Below are positions 17,215 through 24,869 of a DNA stretch of 40,336 bases, in pieces. Under the pieces are notes generated by a model. That model worked only from the letters and a program-made list of their open reading frames with translations, was not told the DNA's origin and did no database searches. Position numbers and translations under genes: made by a program. The DNA comes from an uncultured Clostridia bacterium. Lineage in GTDB: Bacteria > Bacillota > Clostridia > Lachnospirales > CAG-274. The DNA lies in NCBI GenBank assembly GCA_944384215.1, contig CALWSN010000036.1:1-40336 (forward strand), in the 5' to 3' direction. Every line of letters begins with the position of its first letter. Position 1 is the first letter of the stretch.

Positions 17215-18456
17215 GTGAAGAAAATATGTATCGTTATATTAAGCTTTATACTAATTATTAACTTAACAGGTTGTAGCCAAAATATAGAAGAAGAAAATGT
17301 GGTAGCCGTAAATGTTCAAAACAACTATAACAATATTGAACTTTATAACATTTACAAAAACAACAACTATACTTTAAAAAAATATGAACCAGAACAAAAT
17401 TGTTATTATGGTGTCTTTATAGAACAAACAGAGGGAAATTTTATAAAAGAGTTTGAAGAATATACAAGTACAAACCCTAGCATATATATGTATAGCCAAA
17501 GATTAGATGATAGTTATCCTTTATCTTGGGTTTTAAATTGTTATTCTAACTTTAAAACGCCTTTTATAACTATATTACCACCAGAAGATGAAAAAGATAT
17601 TTTTAATAAAAGATTTATAAAAAATGTAGCTAAAGATTTTGGTAGCTTACAAATACCTATGTTTGTTAGTGTATATCCAGTTAATAGTTACTTTATAGAT
17701 AAAAATGAAGAATATATAAAATTTATACAAGATGCTAAAACATATTTTGACCTTTATGCTCCTAATGTTTCTATTGTTTGGAGCATAGATAAAGATTTAT
17801 CTTATAAGGCAAAAGATTTTTACCCTGGAGATAACTATGTAGACTGGGTAGGCCTTGATATATATGAAGATATAGATGAAAATAATAAACTAGACATAAT
17901 GTTTAAAGAATTAGATTTTTTTTATAACACATATGCAACTAAAAAGCCTATTTTTTTAAATGTAGCTATATCACATTTTGGTAGTACATCGTATAATTAT
18001 AATATAGATGATAAAATAAAAGAGCTTAATAGATATTTTAATCATATACCAAATAAATATAAAAGAATAAAAATGATTAATTATATAAATTATGATACAT
18101 TTAAAACAGCTAGTGTTAATAAACAAAATTATTTAATAACAGATAATAAAAAAATATTAGAAGCTTATACAAAAGCATTAAATAATGACATTTTTTTAGA
18201 TTCTGTTATATTTGCAGATAATAAAAGAGAAGTAGAACAAGAATATAAGTTAAATTGTTTAGCTTATAAAATAAATGATAAATTTTATGTAGATGAAAAT
18301 TATTTTAATGTAAACAATATAGAGCTAAATGATATATATTTACAAGATAATATTGAGATAGACAATAAAAAGTATTATAATATTGAAAATGTTTTAAAAC
18401 ATAATAATATGAAGATAACTGTAAATGAAAAAGATAAAAAAGTATTGATAGATTAA
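17215..18456 (+). CDS. Lipoprotein with GH26-like barrel, probably inactive, plus stalk-like C-terminus
   Basis: A 413-residue exported lipoprotein. The lipobox LTGC ends a lysine-led hydrophobic signal. The central part reads like a GH26 (beta-mannanase-like) TIM barrel: FYPGDNYVDWVGLDIYEDID matches the conserved YPGxxYVDWVGLD motif, then KKPIFLN. The acid/base region, normally HEMNG, reads YPVNS, and the nucleophile strand, normally EFG, reads SHFG, so both catalytic glutamates look lost. Residues from about 335 on resemble a copper amine oxidase N-terminal-like domain (DNKKYYNIENVLKHNNMKIT). I chose the GTG at 17215, with AAGAAGGTG in front; a TTG at 17194 overlaps recU and spoils the signal. 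Role unknown, perhaps polysaccharide binding. Confidence 0.75.
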   Translation: MKKICIVILSFILIINLTGCSQNIEEENVVAVNVQNNYNNIELYNIYKNNNYTLKKYEPEQNCYYGVFIEQTEGNFIKEFEEYTSTNPSIYMYSQRLDDSYPLSWVLNCYSNFKTPFITILPPEDEKDIFNKRFIKNVAKDFGSLQIPMFVSVYPVNSYFIDKNEEYIKFIQDAKTYFDLYAPNVSIVWSIDKDLSYKAKDFYPGDNYVDWVGLDIYEDIDENNKLDIMFKELDFFYNTYATKKPIFLNVAISHFGSTSYNYNIDDKIKELNRYFNHIPNKYKRIKMINYINYDTFKTASVNKQNYLITDNKKILEAYTKALNNDIFLDSVIFADNKREVEQEYKLNCLAYKINDKFYVDENYFNVNNIELNDIYLQDNIEIDNKKYYNIENVLKHNNMKITVNEKDKKVLID

Positions 18457-18492
18457 GTAATTTTTTAATATCTTAACTGTAATAATAAATAC

Positions 18493-18519
18493 ACCCACTA
18501 TAAAATTTAGTGGGTTTTA
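18493..18519 (+). terminator. Rho-independent terminator before the wal operon
   Basis: ACCCACTA (18493-18500) pairs with TAGTGGGT (18508-18515), followed by a short T-run. Confidence 0.85.
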
Positions 18520-18558
18520 TCTATAAAAAAATAAAATAATGGAACAAAATGGATAAAT

Positions 18559-18587
18559 TTGACGTTTAAATAATAAAATATTAAAAT
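18559..18587 (+). promoter_or_regulatory. Promoter of walRK
   Basis: TTGACG (18559-18564) and TAAAAT (18582-18587) are exactly 17 bp apart, 30 bp before the walR start. Confidence 0.6.
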
Positions 18588-18617
18588 AATATAAAGAAAA
18601 TGTTAGGAGGGGTTATA

Positions 18618-19316
18618 TTGTCTAGTAAAATTTTAGTGGTTGATGATGAACAAAGTATAATGAATATTATTGCTTTTAACCTTAAAAAAGAGGGTTATAA
18701 TGTTGTATGTGCTGAAGATGGCGAAATGGCTATAAAAGTTTTTGAAGAAGAAAAACCAGATTTGATACTTTTAGACATAATGATGCCAAAGATAGACGGA
18801 TATGGAGTTTGTAGAAGAATAAGAGATAAAAGTGATGTGCCTATTATTATGCTTACTGCTCGTGCAGATGAGGTAGACAAAGTTTTAGGCCTTGAAATAG
18901 GTGCAGATGACTATGTAACAAAACCTTTTAGCAACCGTGAGCTTATGGCACGTGTAAAGGCTAATCTTAGAAGAAAAATTTCTATAAAACAAGAAGAACA
19001 ACCAGAAAGTAATGATAATATAAGCGTTTTTGGTGAGCTTACAATAGATTTTGATAGATATGAAGTTTTTAAAAGAAATGAGCCTATAAATCTTACTATA
19101 AGAGAATTTGAGCTTTTAAAATTTTTAGCTCTTAAAAAAAATCAAATTTTTACAAGAGAAGCTTTATTGTCCCAAGTTTGGGGTTATGAATATTTTGGTG
19201 ATGTTAGAGCAGTTGATGTTACTATAAGAAGGCTTAGAGAAAAGATAGAAGATGATGCTAGCAAACCGAAGTTTATAATAACTAAAAGAGGGATTGGCTA
19301 TTATTTTATGTCATAG
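18618..19316 (+). CDS. walR: Response regulator WalR (YycF), OmpR/PhoB type
   Basis: DNA-binding half of the essential WalRK system that controls wall hydrolases in Firmicutes. The 232-residue protein has a receiver domain ([10 protein letters not shown], phosphorylated Asp in [10 protein letters not shown], switch [31 protein letters not shown]) and a winged-helix domain with [14 protein letters not shown]. Start: an ATG at 18600 lies ahead of the AGGAGG site; the TTG at 18618, right after it, gives the normal N-terminus. The name rests on close similarity to WalR and on the walK-yycH-yycI genes downstream. It likely binds TGTWAH direct repeats, two sets of which are in this window. Confidence 0.92.
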   Translation: MSSKILVVDDEQSIMNIIAFNLKKEGYNVVCAEDGEMAIKVFEEEKPDLILLDIMMPKIDGYGVCRRIRDKSDVPIIMLTARADEVDKVLGLEIGADDYVTKPFSNRELMARVKANLRRKISIKQEEQPESNDNISVFGELTIDFDRYEVFKRNEPINLTIREFELLKFLALKKNQIFTREALLSQVWGYEYFGDVRAVDVTIRRLREKIEDDASKPKFIITKRGIGYYFMS

Positions 19317-19331
19317 ATAAGGACAAGAGAG

Positions 19332-21149
19332 ATGAAGAGTGTACGTTTTAAATTGATTTTTATATATTTTATATTAGTTTTTATTGTTATGATAATAAGC
19401 GGTACTTTTATTATATATACAATACAAAAACAAGAAATAGCTAAAATAGAAGAAGAGCTTAAAAGTTTTTCTAAAGCTATAAAAGAACAAATTATTGACC
19501 AATATGAAGATTATAACGATTTTCAAACAGGCTTTACAGACCTTTTTATGAAAAGAGTTTTTACACAAAATATACAAGGTGCTATAATAGATAAAGATGG
19601 AAAAACTATTGCAGGTACTAATTTTTCAGAAACACAAGGACCTTATCAATATAAAAACTCTGTTATAATATCTGCTTTATCTGGAAAAGAAAATTTTGAA
19701 AAATCTAAAAAAAGCTTAGATGAAAATTCTGTTGTTAAAGAGTGGTTAAGCTATGGCTATCCTGTTTTAGATGATAACAATAATGTAGAATATGTTATAT
19801 ATGTTCAAATGGACGCAACTAATATAAATGATACATTAAAACAAACTACTAATACAATAGGTGTAGCTGTTATTATAGCTTTAGTTTTGGCAATAACTCT
19901 TGGTAGTATGTTTTCTAATACTATAACTGCACCTATATCACTTCTTACTAGAAAAGCTAATCTTTTAGCAAAAGGCCATCTTGAACAACATATAATAGTT
20001 AAAGGTGAAGATGAAATAGGTCAGCTTACAAGAAGCTTTAACCATATGGCTAGAGAGCTTAGAAAAACTGTTTCTGAAATGGAAAATGAAAACAACAAAC
20101 TAGAGATAGTTTTGCATAATATGACAGATGGGGTTGTAGCTTTTGATGAAATAGGTAGCCTTATACACGCTAACAAGGAATTTTATGAGCTTATGGGCTT
20201 AGATGAAGAAGAGCAATATAAAATAAATTTAGATTATTTTTTATATAAAATAAATTTGCCTAAAAATCAAATAAGGCTTAACAAAAATACTGAAATATTA
20301 ATAGATGAAGGTGGCAAATATATACAGGTTGTTCTTATACCTTATACAGGTAAAAATAATTTTATAGAAGGTATAATGATAGTTTTAAAAGATATTACAA
20401 AACAGAAAAAACTAGATGATATGCGAAAAGAATTTGTTGCTAATGTTTCTCACGAAATAAGAACACCTATAACTACTATAAAAAGCTATACAGAAACTCT
20501 TTTAGAAGGGGCTATAGATGAAAAAGAGCTTGCAATGGACTTTTTAAACACTATAAATGAAGCTGCTGATAGAATGAAGTTTTTAACAGATGACCTTTTA
20601 GAGCTTTCTCGTTTAGATGGTGGTAAAATTAGCTTTAATTTTAAATTGACAAATTTATATGATATAGTTGTAGGTTGTGTTAAACAAAATATTATTATAG
20701 CTAATAAAAAAAATCAACAAATAATATTACAAGAGCCTACTAATAAAAATATGGTTGTAATGGTTGATACTGGTAGGATAAACCAAGTTTTAAATAATAT
20801 TATATCAAATGCTATAAAATATAGCTATGAAGATACAAATATAAACATATTTATAGAAGAAAACCAAGAAAGCTTTATTGTTAATATAAAAGATAATGGC
20901 ATAGGTATACCTAAAGAAGATATAGGTAGAATATTTGAAAGGTTTTATCGTGTTGACAAAGCTAGAAGTAGGGCTATGGGTGGCAATGGGCTTGGTTTAT
21001 CTATTGCTAAAGAAATAATGGTTGAACACGGTGGTGATATAAAGGCTTATAGCAAGGTTGGAGAAGGGACAACTATGCAAGTAATTTTTAAAAAGTATAA
21101 TAACATAGAAAATACTTTAAAATTTAATTATGAAAACCAAAACTTTTAG
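19332..21149 (+). CDS. walK: Sensor histidine kinase WalK (YycG)
   Basis: A 605-residue membrane kinase paired with WalR. First membrane segment at about residues 7-29, an outside sensor domain of about 145 residues, second segment near 178-198, a HAMP linker (ITAPISLLTRKANLLAKGHLE), a PAS domain (IVLHNMTDGVVAFDEIGSLI), the histidine box FVANVSHEIRTPITTIKSY with phospho-acceptor H374, then the ATP-binding N, G1 and G2 boxes (NNIISNAIKYS, DNGIGIP, GNGLGLSIAKEI). This is the full WalK layout. It begins 15 bp after walR. Its activity should be restrained by YycH and YycI, encoded two and three genes later. Confidence 0.94.
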   Translation: MKSVRFKLIFIYFILVFIVMIISGTFIIYTIQKQEIAKIEEELKSFSKAIKEQIIDQYEDYNDFQTGFTDLFMKRVFTQNIQGAIIDKDGKTIAGTNFSETQGPYQYKNSVIISALSGKENFEKSKKSLDENSVVKEWLSYGYPVLDDNNNVEYVIYVQMDATNINDTLKQTTNTIGVAVIIALVLAITLGSMFSNTITAPISLLTRKANLLAKGHLEQHIIVKGEDEIGQLTRSFNHMARELRKTVSEMENENNKLEIVLHNMTDGVVAFDEIGSLIHANKEFYELMGLDEEEQYKINLDYFLYKINLPKNQIRLNKNTEILIDEGGKYIQVVLIPYTGKNNFIEGIMIVLKDITKQKKLDDMRKEFVANVSHEIRTPITTIKSYTETLLEGAIDEKELAMDFLNTINEAADRMKFLTDDLLELSRLDGGKISFNFKLTNLYDIVVGCVKQNIIIANKKNQQIILQEPTNKNMVVMVDTGRINQVLNNIISNAIKYSYEDTNINIFIEENQESFIVNIKDNGIGIPKEDIGRIFERFYRVDKARSRAMGGNGLGLSIAKEIMVEHGGDIKAYSKVGEGTTMQVIFKKYNNIENTLKFNYENQNF

Positions 21150-21176
21150 CTTATAGTATTTTTTATAACAAAATTC

Positions 21177-21190
21177 TCCTTTTAAAAGGA
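21177..21190. repeat. 14-bp palindrome after walK
   Basis: TCCTTTTAAAAGGA is perfectly symmetrical. It has no clear T-tract, so it is at best a weak terminator or RNA-stability hairpin between walK and the next gene. Confidence 0.35.
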
Positions 21191-21215
21191 TAATATTACA
21201 TATTATAGCTTATAA

Positions 21216-21270
21216 TGTAAATTAAAAGTAAGGCTATTGTAACACAATTGTAATATTAATGATATATAAT
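21216..21270 (+). promoter_or_regulatory. Tandem WalR-type operator with class II promoter
   Basis: Four hexamers lie in exact 11-bp steps: TGTAAA (21216), AGTAAG (21227), TGTAAC (21238) and TGTAAT (21249). The last two make a perfect TGTWAH-N5-TGTWAH WalR box; the second hexamer is degenerate. A TATAAT -10 box (21265-21270) begins 10 bp after the last hexamer, and there is no good -35, the geometry seen at PhoB-type activated promoters. It lies 42 bp before the secreted-protein gene inside the wal cluster. Confidence 0.65.
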
Positions 21271-21311
21271 ATTACTATGTAGTATTATATAATTTGGAAA
21301 GGAGGACTGTT

Positions 21312-21770
21312 ATGAAAAAATTAATCTTAACATTAGCTACTATCTTTCTTTTAATACTTTCTAATAGCATTTTTGCTTATGCAGCCTCTGTTTCTAATAG
21401 TGAGGTTAATAGCGGTTTTTCTATAACAGGTGGTCTAGATTTTTCTAAAGAAGCTAAATCTACTTTTGATAAAACTAGAACTATTACTGGTAAAGCACCT
21501 GAAGGCTCTACTGTTACTATTACTGTTTATGAAAAATTACTTGAAAAAGAAGAAGAATTAAAAGAAGTTGATAAATATACAATAGTTGTTGGAGCATCTG
21601 GATATTTTAGCCAAACAGTAAACCTTGTTGTTGGTGAAAATGTTATCGATATAAGTGTTAAAGATAAAAATAACAAACATTCTAATGTTTCAACAGCTAT
21701 TACACGCAAAAAAAGTGAAATAAAAAATGAACTTGAGCAAGCTATTATCTTACCAAGAACTAGAAAATAG
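21312..21770 (+). CDS. Small secreted Ig-like/beta-sandwich protein in the wal cluster
   Basis: A 152-residue exported protein. The signal peptide is clear (MKKLILTLATIF to AYAAS). The mature part has the pattern of a single bacterial Ig-like domain: TRTITGKAPEGSTVTITVYE, then GYFSQTVNLVVGENVIDISV, and a basic C-terminal tail ending PRTRK. No catalytic or anchor motif is seen. The ATG at 21312 follows AAAGGAGG; an ATG at 21294 lies ahead of that site. It sits between walK and yycH, with its own WalR-type operator just upstream, so it is probably made on WalR activation and may bind the wall or feed back on the sensor. I do not know a standard member of wal operons like this. Confidence 0.8.
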   Translation: MKKLILTLATIFLLILSNSIFAYAASVSNSEVNSGFSITGGLDFSKEAKSTFDKTRTITGKAPEGSTVTITVYEKLLEKEEELKEVDKYTIVVGASGYFSQTVNLVVGENVIDISVKDKNNKHSNVSTAITRKKSEIKNELEQAIILPRTRK

Positions 21771-21793
21771 CTTAATAACTTAAAGGTGATAAT

Positions 21794-23152
21794 ATGTATT
21801 TAAGCAAATGGAAAAATTTTATTATAACTTTTTTGATATTTTTAGCTATTTATCAGACTACTGGGCTATGGTTTGAAAATTTTTCAACCCATAGCTTTTT
21901 TTACTTAATAAAAAATAAGTCTGAAAATGCTAATATACAAAAAGATACTATTTATTTAACTGAAAGTATTTTAATAAATACTGGTAATAATAAATATATT
22001 AGAAAATATAACAATATATCAAATACAGATTATAAAAAAGTTTTTGATGAGGCTATATATTTAGCTATTAAAAATGGAGATTTTTCTTATATAGAACATT
22101 TTGATATAAATGAAGTTTTAAATAGTAGGTCCATTATTTATACTTATGATTTTAATATGAAAGGTGAAGATATGACTAAAATATTTAATATTAAAGCTAA
22201 TCATCTTTCTAAAATTAAAGAGTTTGATACTATAATAATTGTTCCTACATTAGATGAAAAATATAATATAAAAACTATATTTTTATCTTCTAAAACTTTA
22301 AATGCTTATGAGCTTAAAATATCTAAAGACATTTTAAGCCAGAATATATTTAATATTATAAATGATTTTAATAGCTTAGAGCCTAAAGAATTTTATTATA
22401 TATCAAGTGAAGAAAGCGGTATAACATTATTTAATAGTAACCAATTTTTGCCTAAGGCTAAAGATGAAACATTTAATGTAAATAAAATAATTGCTACTAA
22501 CCCTTTAGAGCAAGATGGTGGTATTTTATTATCTGAAAGTGAAAAATATGTAGATGTATTTTTTGATAACCCTATAACAAAATCTAGCTCTTTTATAAAT
22601 GACACATACACATATAATGATGAAGATGTTATTGTAAAATATTATCCTAATGGTGTTTTAGAATATGTAAAATATAAAAGTAATATTGGTATTAATACTC
22701 AAGAAAGCCCTTATAGCATAGCTGTAAAATTTTTAGCTAAAGATACAAATATAAAAAATGAATATTATTTAAAAGATTATAAAATAGAAGATAACAAAAC
22801 TATATTTTATTTTGATTATAAGATAAATAATTTTCCTATTACCATATCTGAAGAAAAAAAACAACTTACAGAAATGGATAGTATGATAGAAGTTACCGTA
22901 GAAGACAATAGGGTTTCTAAATATAAAAGATTAGTATATGATTTTACTTTAGAAGATGAATATGTTATAGCCCAAAAATCTTTTATAGAAGCAATAGATA
23001 GTTTTTTAGTAAATTCACAAAAAACAGATGCTAATATAGATGAAATGAAACTAATTTACAATTTTGATAATGTGGGAGAGCCTATTAATATAAACTGGCT
23101 TATAAAAGTACAAGACAATAACTATCTTGAAAGTGTAACATATGGAGGATAG
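21794..23152 (+). CDS. yycH: WalK regulator YycH
   Basis: A 452-residue membrane-anchored protein. One N-terminal membrane segment (about residues 9-25), then an outside part with the two-domain YycH layout. Family features are weak at the sequence level in Clostridia, but the anchor, the length and the position right before yycI behind walRK fit. In Bacillus YycH and YycI form a complex with the WalK membrane helices and lower kinase activity. It starts behind AAAGGTGAT, 23 bp after the secreted-protein gene, and ends 2 bp before yycI. The YycH-type dipeptide-like region NYLESVTYGG closes it. Confidence 0.82.
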   Translation: MYLSKWKNFIITFLIFLAIYQTTGLWFENFSTHSFFYLIKNKSENANIQKDTIYLTESILINTGNNKYIRKYNNISNTDYKKVFDEAIYLAIKNGDFSYIEHFDINEVLNSRSIIYTYDFNMKGEDMTKIFNIKANHLSKIKEFDTIIIVPTLDEKYNIKTIFLSSKTLNAYELKISKDILSQNIFNIINDFNSLEPKEFYYISSEESGITLFNSNQFLPKAKDETFNVNKIIATNPLEQDGGILLSESEKYVDVFFDNPITKSSSFINDTYTYNDEDVIVKYYPNGVLEYVKYKSNIGINTQESPYSIAVKFLAKDTNIKNEYYLKDYKIEDNKTIFYFDYKINNFPITISEEKKQLTEMDSMIEVTVEDNRVSKYKRLVYDFTLEDEYVIAQKSFIEAIDSFLVNSQKTDANIDEMKLIYNFDNVGEPININWLIKVQDNNYLESVTYGG

Positions 23153-23154
23153 AT

Positions 23155-24033
23155 ATGGATACAAAACTAGCCAAAAATTACACAATTATATTTTTATTAG
23201 TATTAAATTTAGTTTTATTTTTACTTAGTTTTTTATTAGAAGAAAAATATAAAATAAGCAAAGAACAGCAAAATACTATAATATCTTATTTAGAAAAAGA
23301 AAACATAAAAGTATATGCAGATATTCCTAAAAAATATGAGCCTATGGCACAAATTAGTATGAAAAAAACAAAACACGACGATTTAACTTTACAAAAAATA
23401 TTTTTTGATGATAATGATGACTTAATTAGAACAGAAAAATTTGAAGACACTATATTTAAGCAGGGTGAAAAAATTTTAAAAGTAAATAATTTATTTATAT
23501 ATTTTCAAGATTTAGAAAAAAAAGAAAATTTTATTTATAATAAAGAAAATTGCTTAAATATAGCAGAAGAATATAAAAAATCTATTGAAGATATATATGG
23601 AAAAATGCATTTAGACAGAATTGTTGAAGAACAAGATTATTTTTTAATATCTTATATACAAAAAATAGATGGATACAAAATATTTAATAGTACTTTAAAT
23701 ATTAAAGTTTTTAAAGACGGAGAAATAGATATATATTTTAACAACTATCAAAAGCCAGATATTATAAGTGAAAAAATAAATATTTATTCTGTTGATGAAG
23801 CACTATATACATTTTGTAAAGAAATAAGAAGCCTTATACCAGATAGAGAAATATATATAAGAGATATAGATTTAGGCTATTATTTAAAAATGGATAGTGA
23901 AAATATAACTTTTTCTTTTTTACCTTATTACAGATTTTATATAAAAGGAAATGAAACACCTTTTTATGTTAATGCTTATACAAACAGTTTTGAATATGAA
24001 ACAGTAGTAATTAATACTCAAGAAATTTTTTGA
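23155..24033 (+). CDS. yycI: WalK regulator YycI
   Basis: A 292-residue protein with an N-terminal membrane helix (about residues 9-27) and an outside domain. The start DTKLAKNYTIIFLLVLNLVLFLL matches the common YycI beginning, where a short positive tail leads into the helix that touches WalK. The later TLNIKVFKDGEIDIYFNNYQ and SVDEALYTFCKEI segments resemble the YycI/YycH fold. The start is 2 bp after yycH behind GGAGG. The usual next gene, yycJ (a beta-lactamase-fold nuclease), is not found here. Confidence 0.82.
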   Translation: MDTKLAKNYTIIFLLVLNLVLFLLSFLLEEKYKISKEQQNTIISYLEKENIKVYADIPKKYEPMAQISMKKTKHDDLTLQKIFFDDNDDLIRTEKFEDTIFKQGEKILKVNNLFIYFQDLEKKENFIYNKENCLNIAEEYKKSIEDIYGKMHLDRIVEEQDYFLISYIQKIDGYKIFNSTLNIKVFKDGEIDIYFNNYQKPDIISEKINIYSVDEALYTFCKEIRSLIPDREIYIRDIDLGYYLKMDSENITFSFLPYYRFYIKGNETPFYVNAYTNSFEYETVVINTQEIF

Positions 24034-24099
24034 TAAAACTGTTAATATTTTACTTAATATGGACGATATATAATATATAAAATACAAGGAGGTAATTTT

Positions 24100-24696
24100 A
24101 TGATAAACAATATTTTTAATTCTTCAATTACTTATGTTCCTAAACATAAAAACGTAAAAGAAGATGCTAACAAGGACGTTAAACAATCATCAAAAAATGA
24201 GCAAACTAATAAAACTCAAAACAACACAGATAAATATGACAAGACACTTTCTAAACAAGAAAGAGAAATGAAAATATCTTATATGGTAAGCCAGGCTGAG
24301 CAACAAACAAAAAATTTTGAAAGATTAATATCTAGTATATTTTCAAAACAAGCTAATAAAGCTGGTCTTATTAATATGGCTTATGACGGAAATTTAAAAA
24401 ACTTTTATAAAAACTTAACAGTAGATGCTCAAACTATTGCTAAAGCTAAAAAAGATATATCAGAAGATGGTTATTATGGTGTAAAACAAACATCTGATAG
24501 AATATTAAGCTTTGCTAAGGCAATTGCTGGTGACGACCCTAAAAAGTTACAAGAAATGCGTGATGCAGTAGAAAAAGGGTTTAAGCAAGCCGAAAGAATG
24601 TGGGGAGATAAATTACCAGATATTTCTCAACAAACTTATGACAGAGTTATGGAAACTTTTGATAAATGGCAAGGTAAAGATGTGTCTGAAAAATAA
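24100..24696 (+). CDS. Conserved uncharacterised clostridial protein
   Basis: A 198-residue soluble protein without signal or membrane segments. Residues 20-50 are a Lys/Asn/Gln-rich low-complexity linker, and the rest is predicted helical and conserved-looking: a GYYGVKQTSDRILSFAKAIA segment followed by GDDPKKLQEMRDAVEKGFKQ and DISQQTYDRVMETFDKW. I recall this C-terminal pattern from many Firmicutes and Proteobacteria proteins without known function. The ATG follows AAGGAGG, and a strong terminator follows the gene. Its place after the wal cluster may not mean a shared role, since a 66-bp gap separates it from yycI. Confidence 0.8.
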   Translation: MINNIFNSSITYVPKHKNVKEDANKDVKQSSKNEQTNKTQNNTDKYDKTLSKQEREMKISYMVSQAEQQTKNFERLISSIFSKQANKAGLINMAYDGNLKNFYKNLTVDAQTIAKAKKDISEDGYYGVKQTSDRILSFAKAIAGDDPKKLQEMRDAVEKGFKQAERMWGDKLPDISQQTYDRVMETFDKWQGKDVSEK

Positions 24697-24727
24697 CCAA
24701 AACAATAATATTAGGTAAAATATATTT

Positions 24728-24761
24728 AAGGTGTTACTAAATATTTGGTAGCACCTTTTTT
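24728..24761 (+). terminator. Strong rho-independent terminator
   Basis: AAGGTGTTACTAAA and TTTGGTAGCACCTT pair along their length with two G-U pairs, followed by six T. Confidence 0.9.
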
Positions 24762-24815
24762 AGTATCAACTATTATTAACATATTTTTAAATGTTTTAAA
24801 ATATAATTTTTATAA

Positions 24816-24844
24816 TTTACTAAAATAGTATTTTATGATAAAAT
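24816..24844 (+). promoter_or_regulatory. Possible promoter of recD2
   Basis: TTTACT and TAAAAT are 17 bp apart, about 26 bp before the start codon. The -35 box is poor. Confidence 0.35.
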
Positions 24845-24869
24845 TAAAATAAAAAAATTGGTGATATAT

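Noticed and set aside
24080-24095. GACGATAT resembling the -10 of a flagellar sigma factor promoter before the 24100 gene
   Set aside because: No TAAA-type -35 at the right distance, and no flagellar genes in the window.
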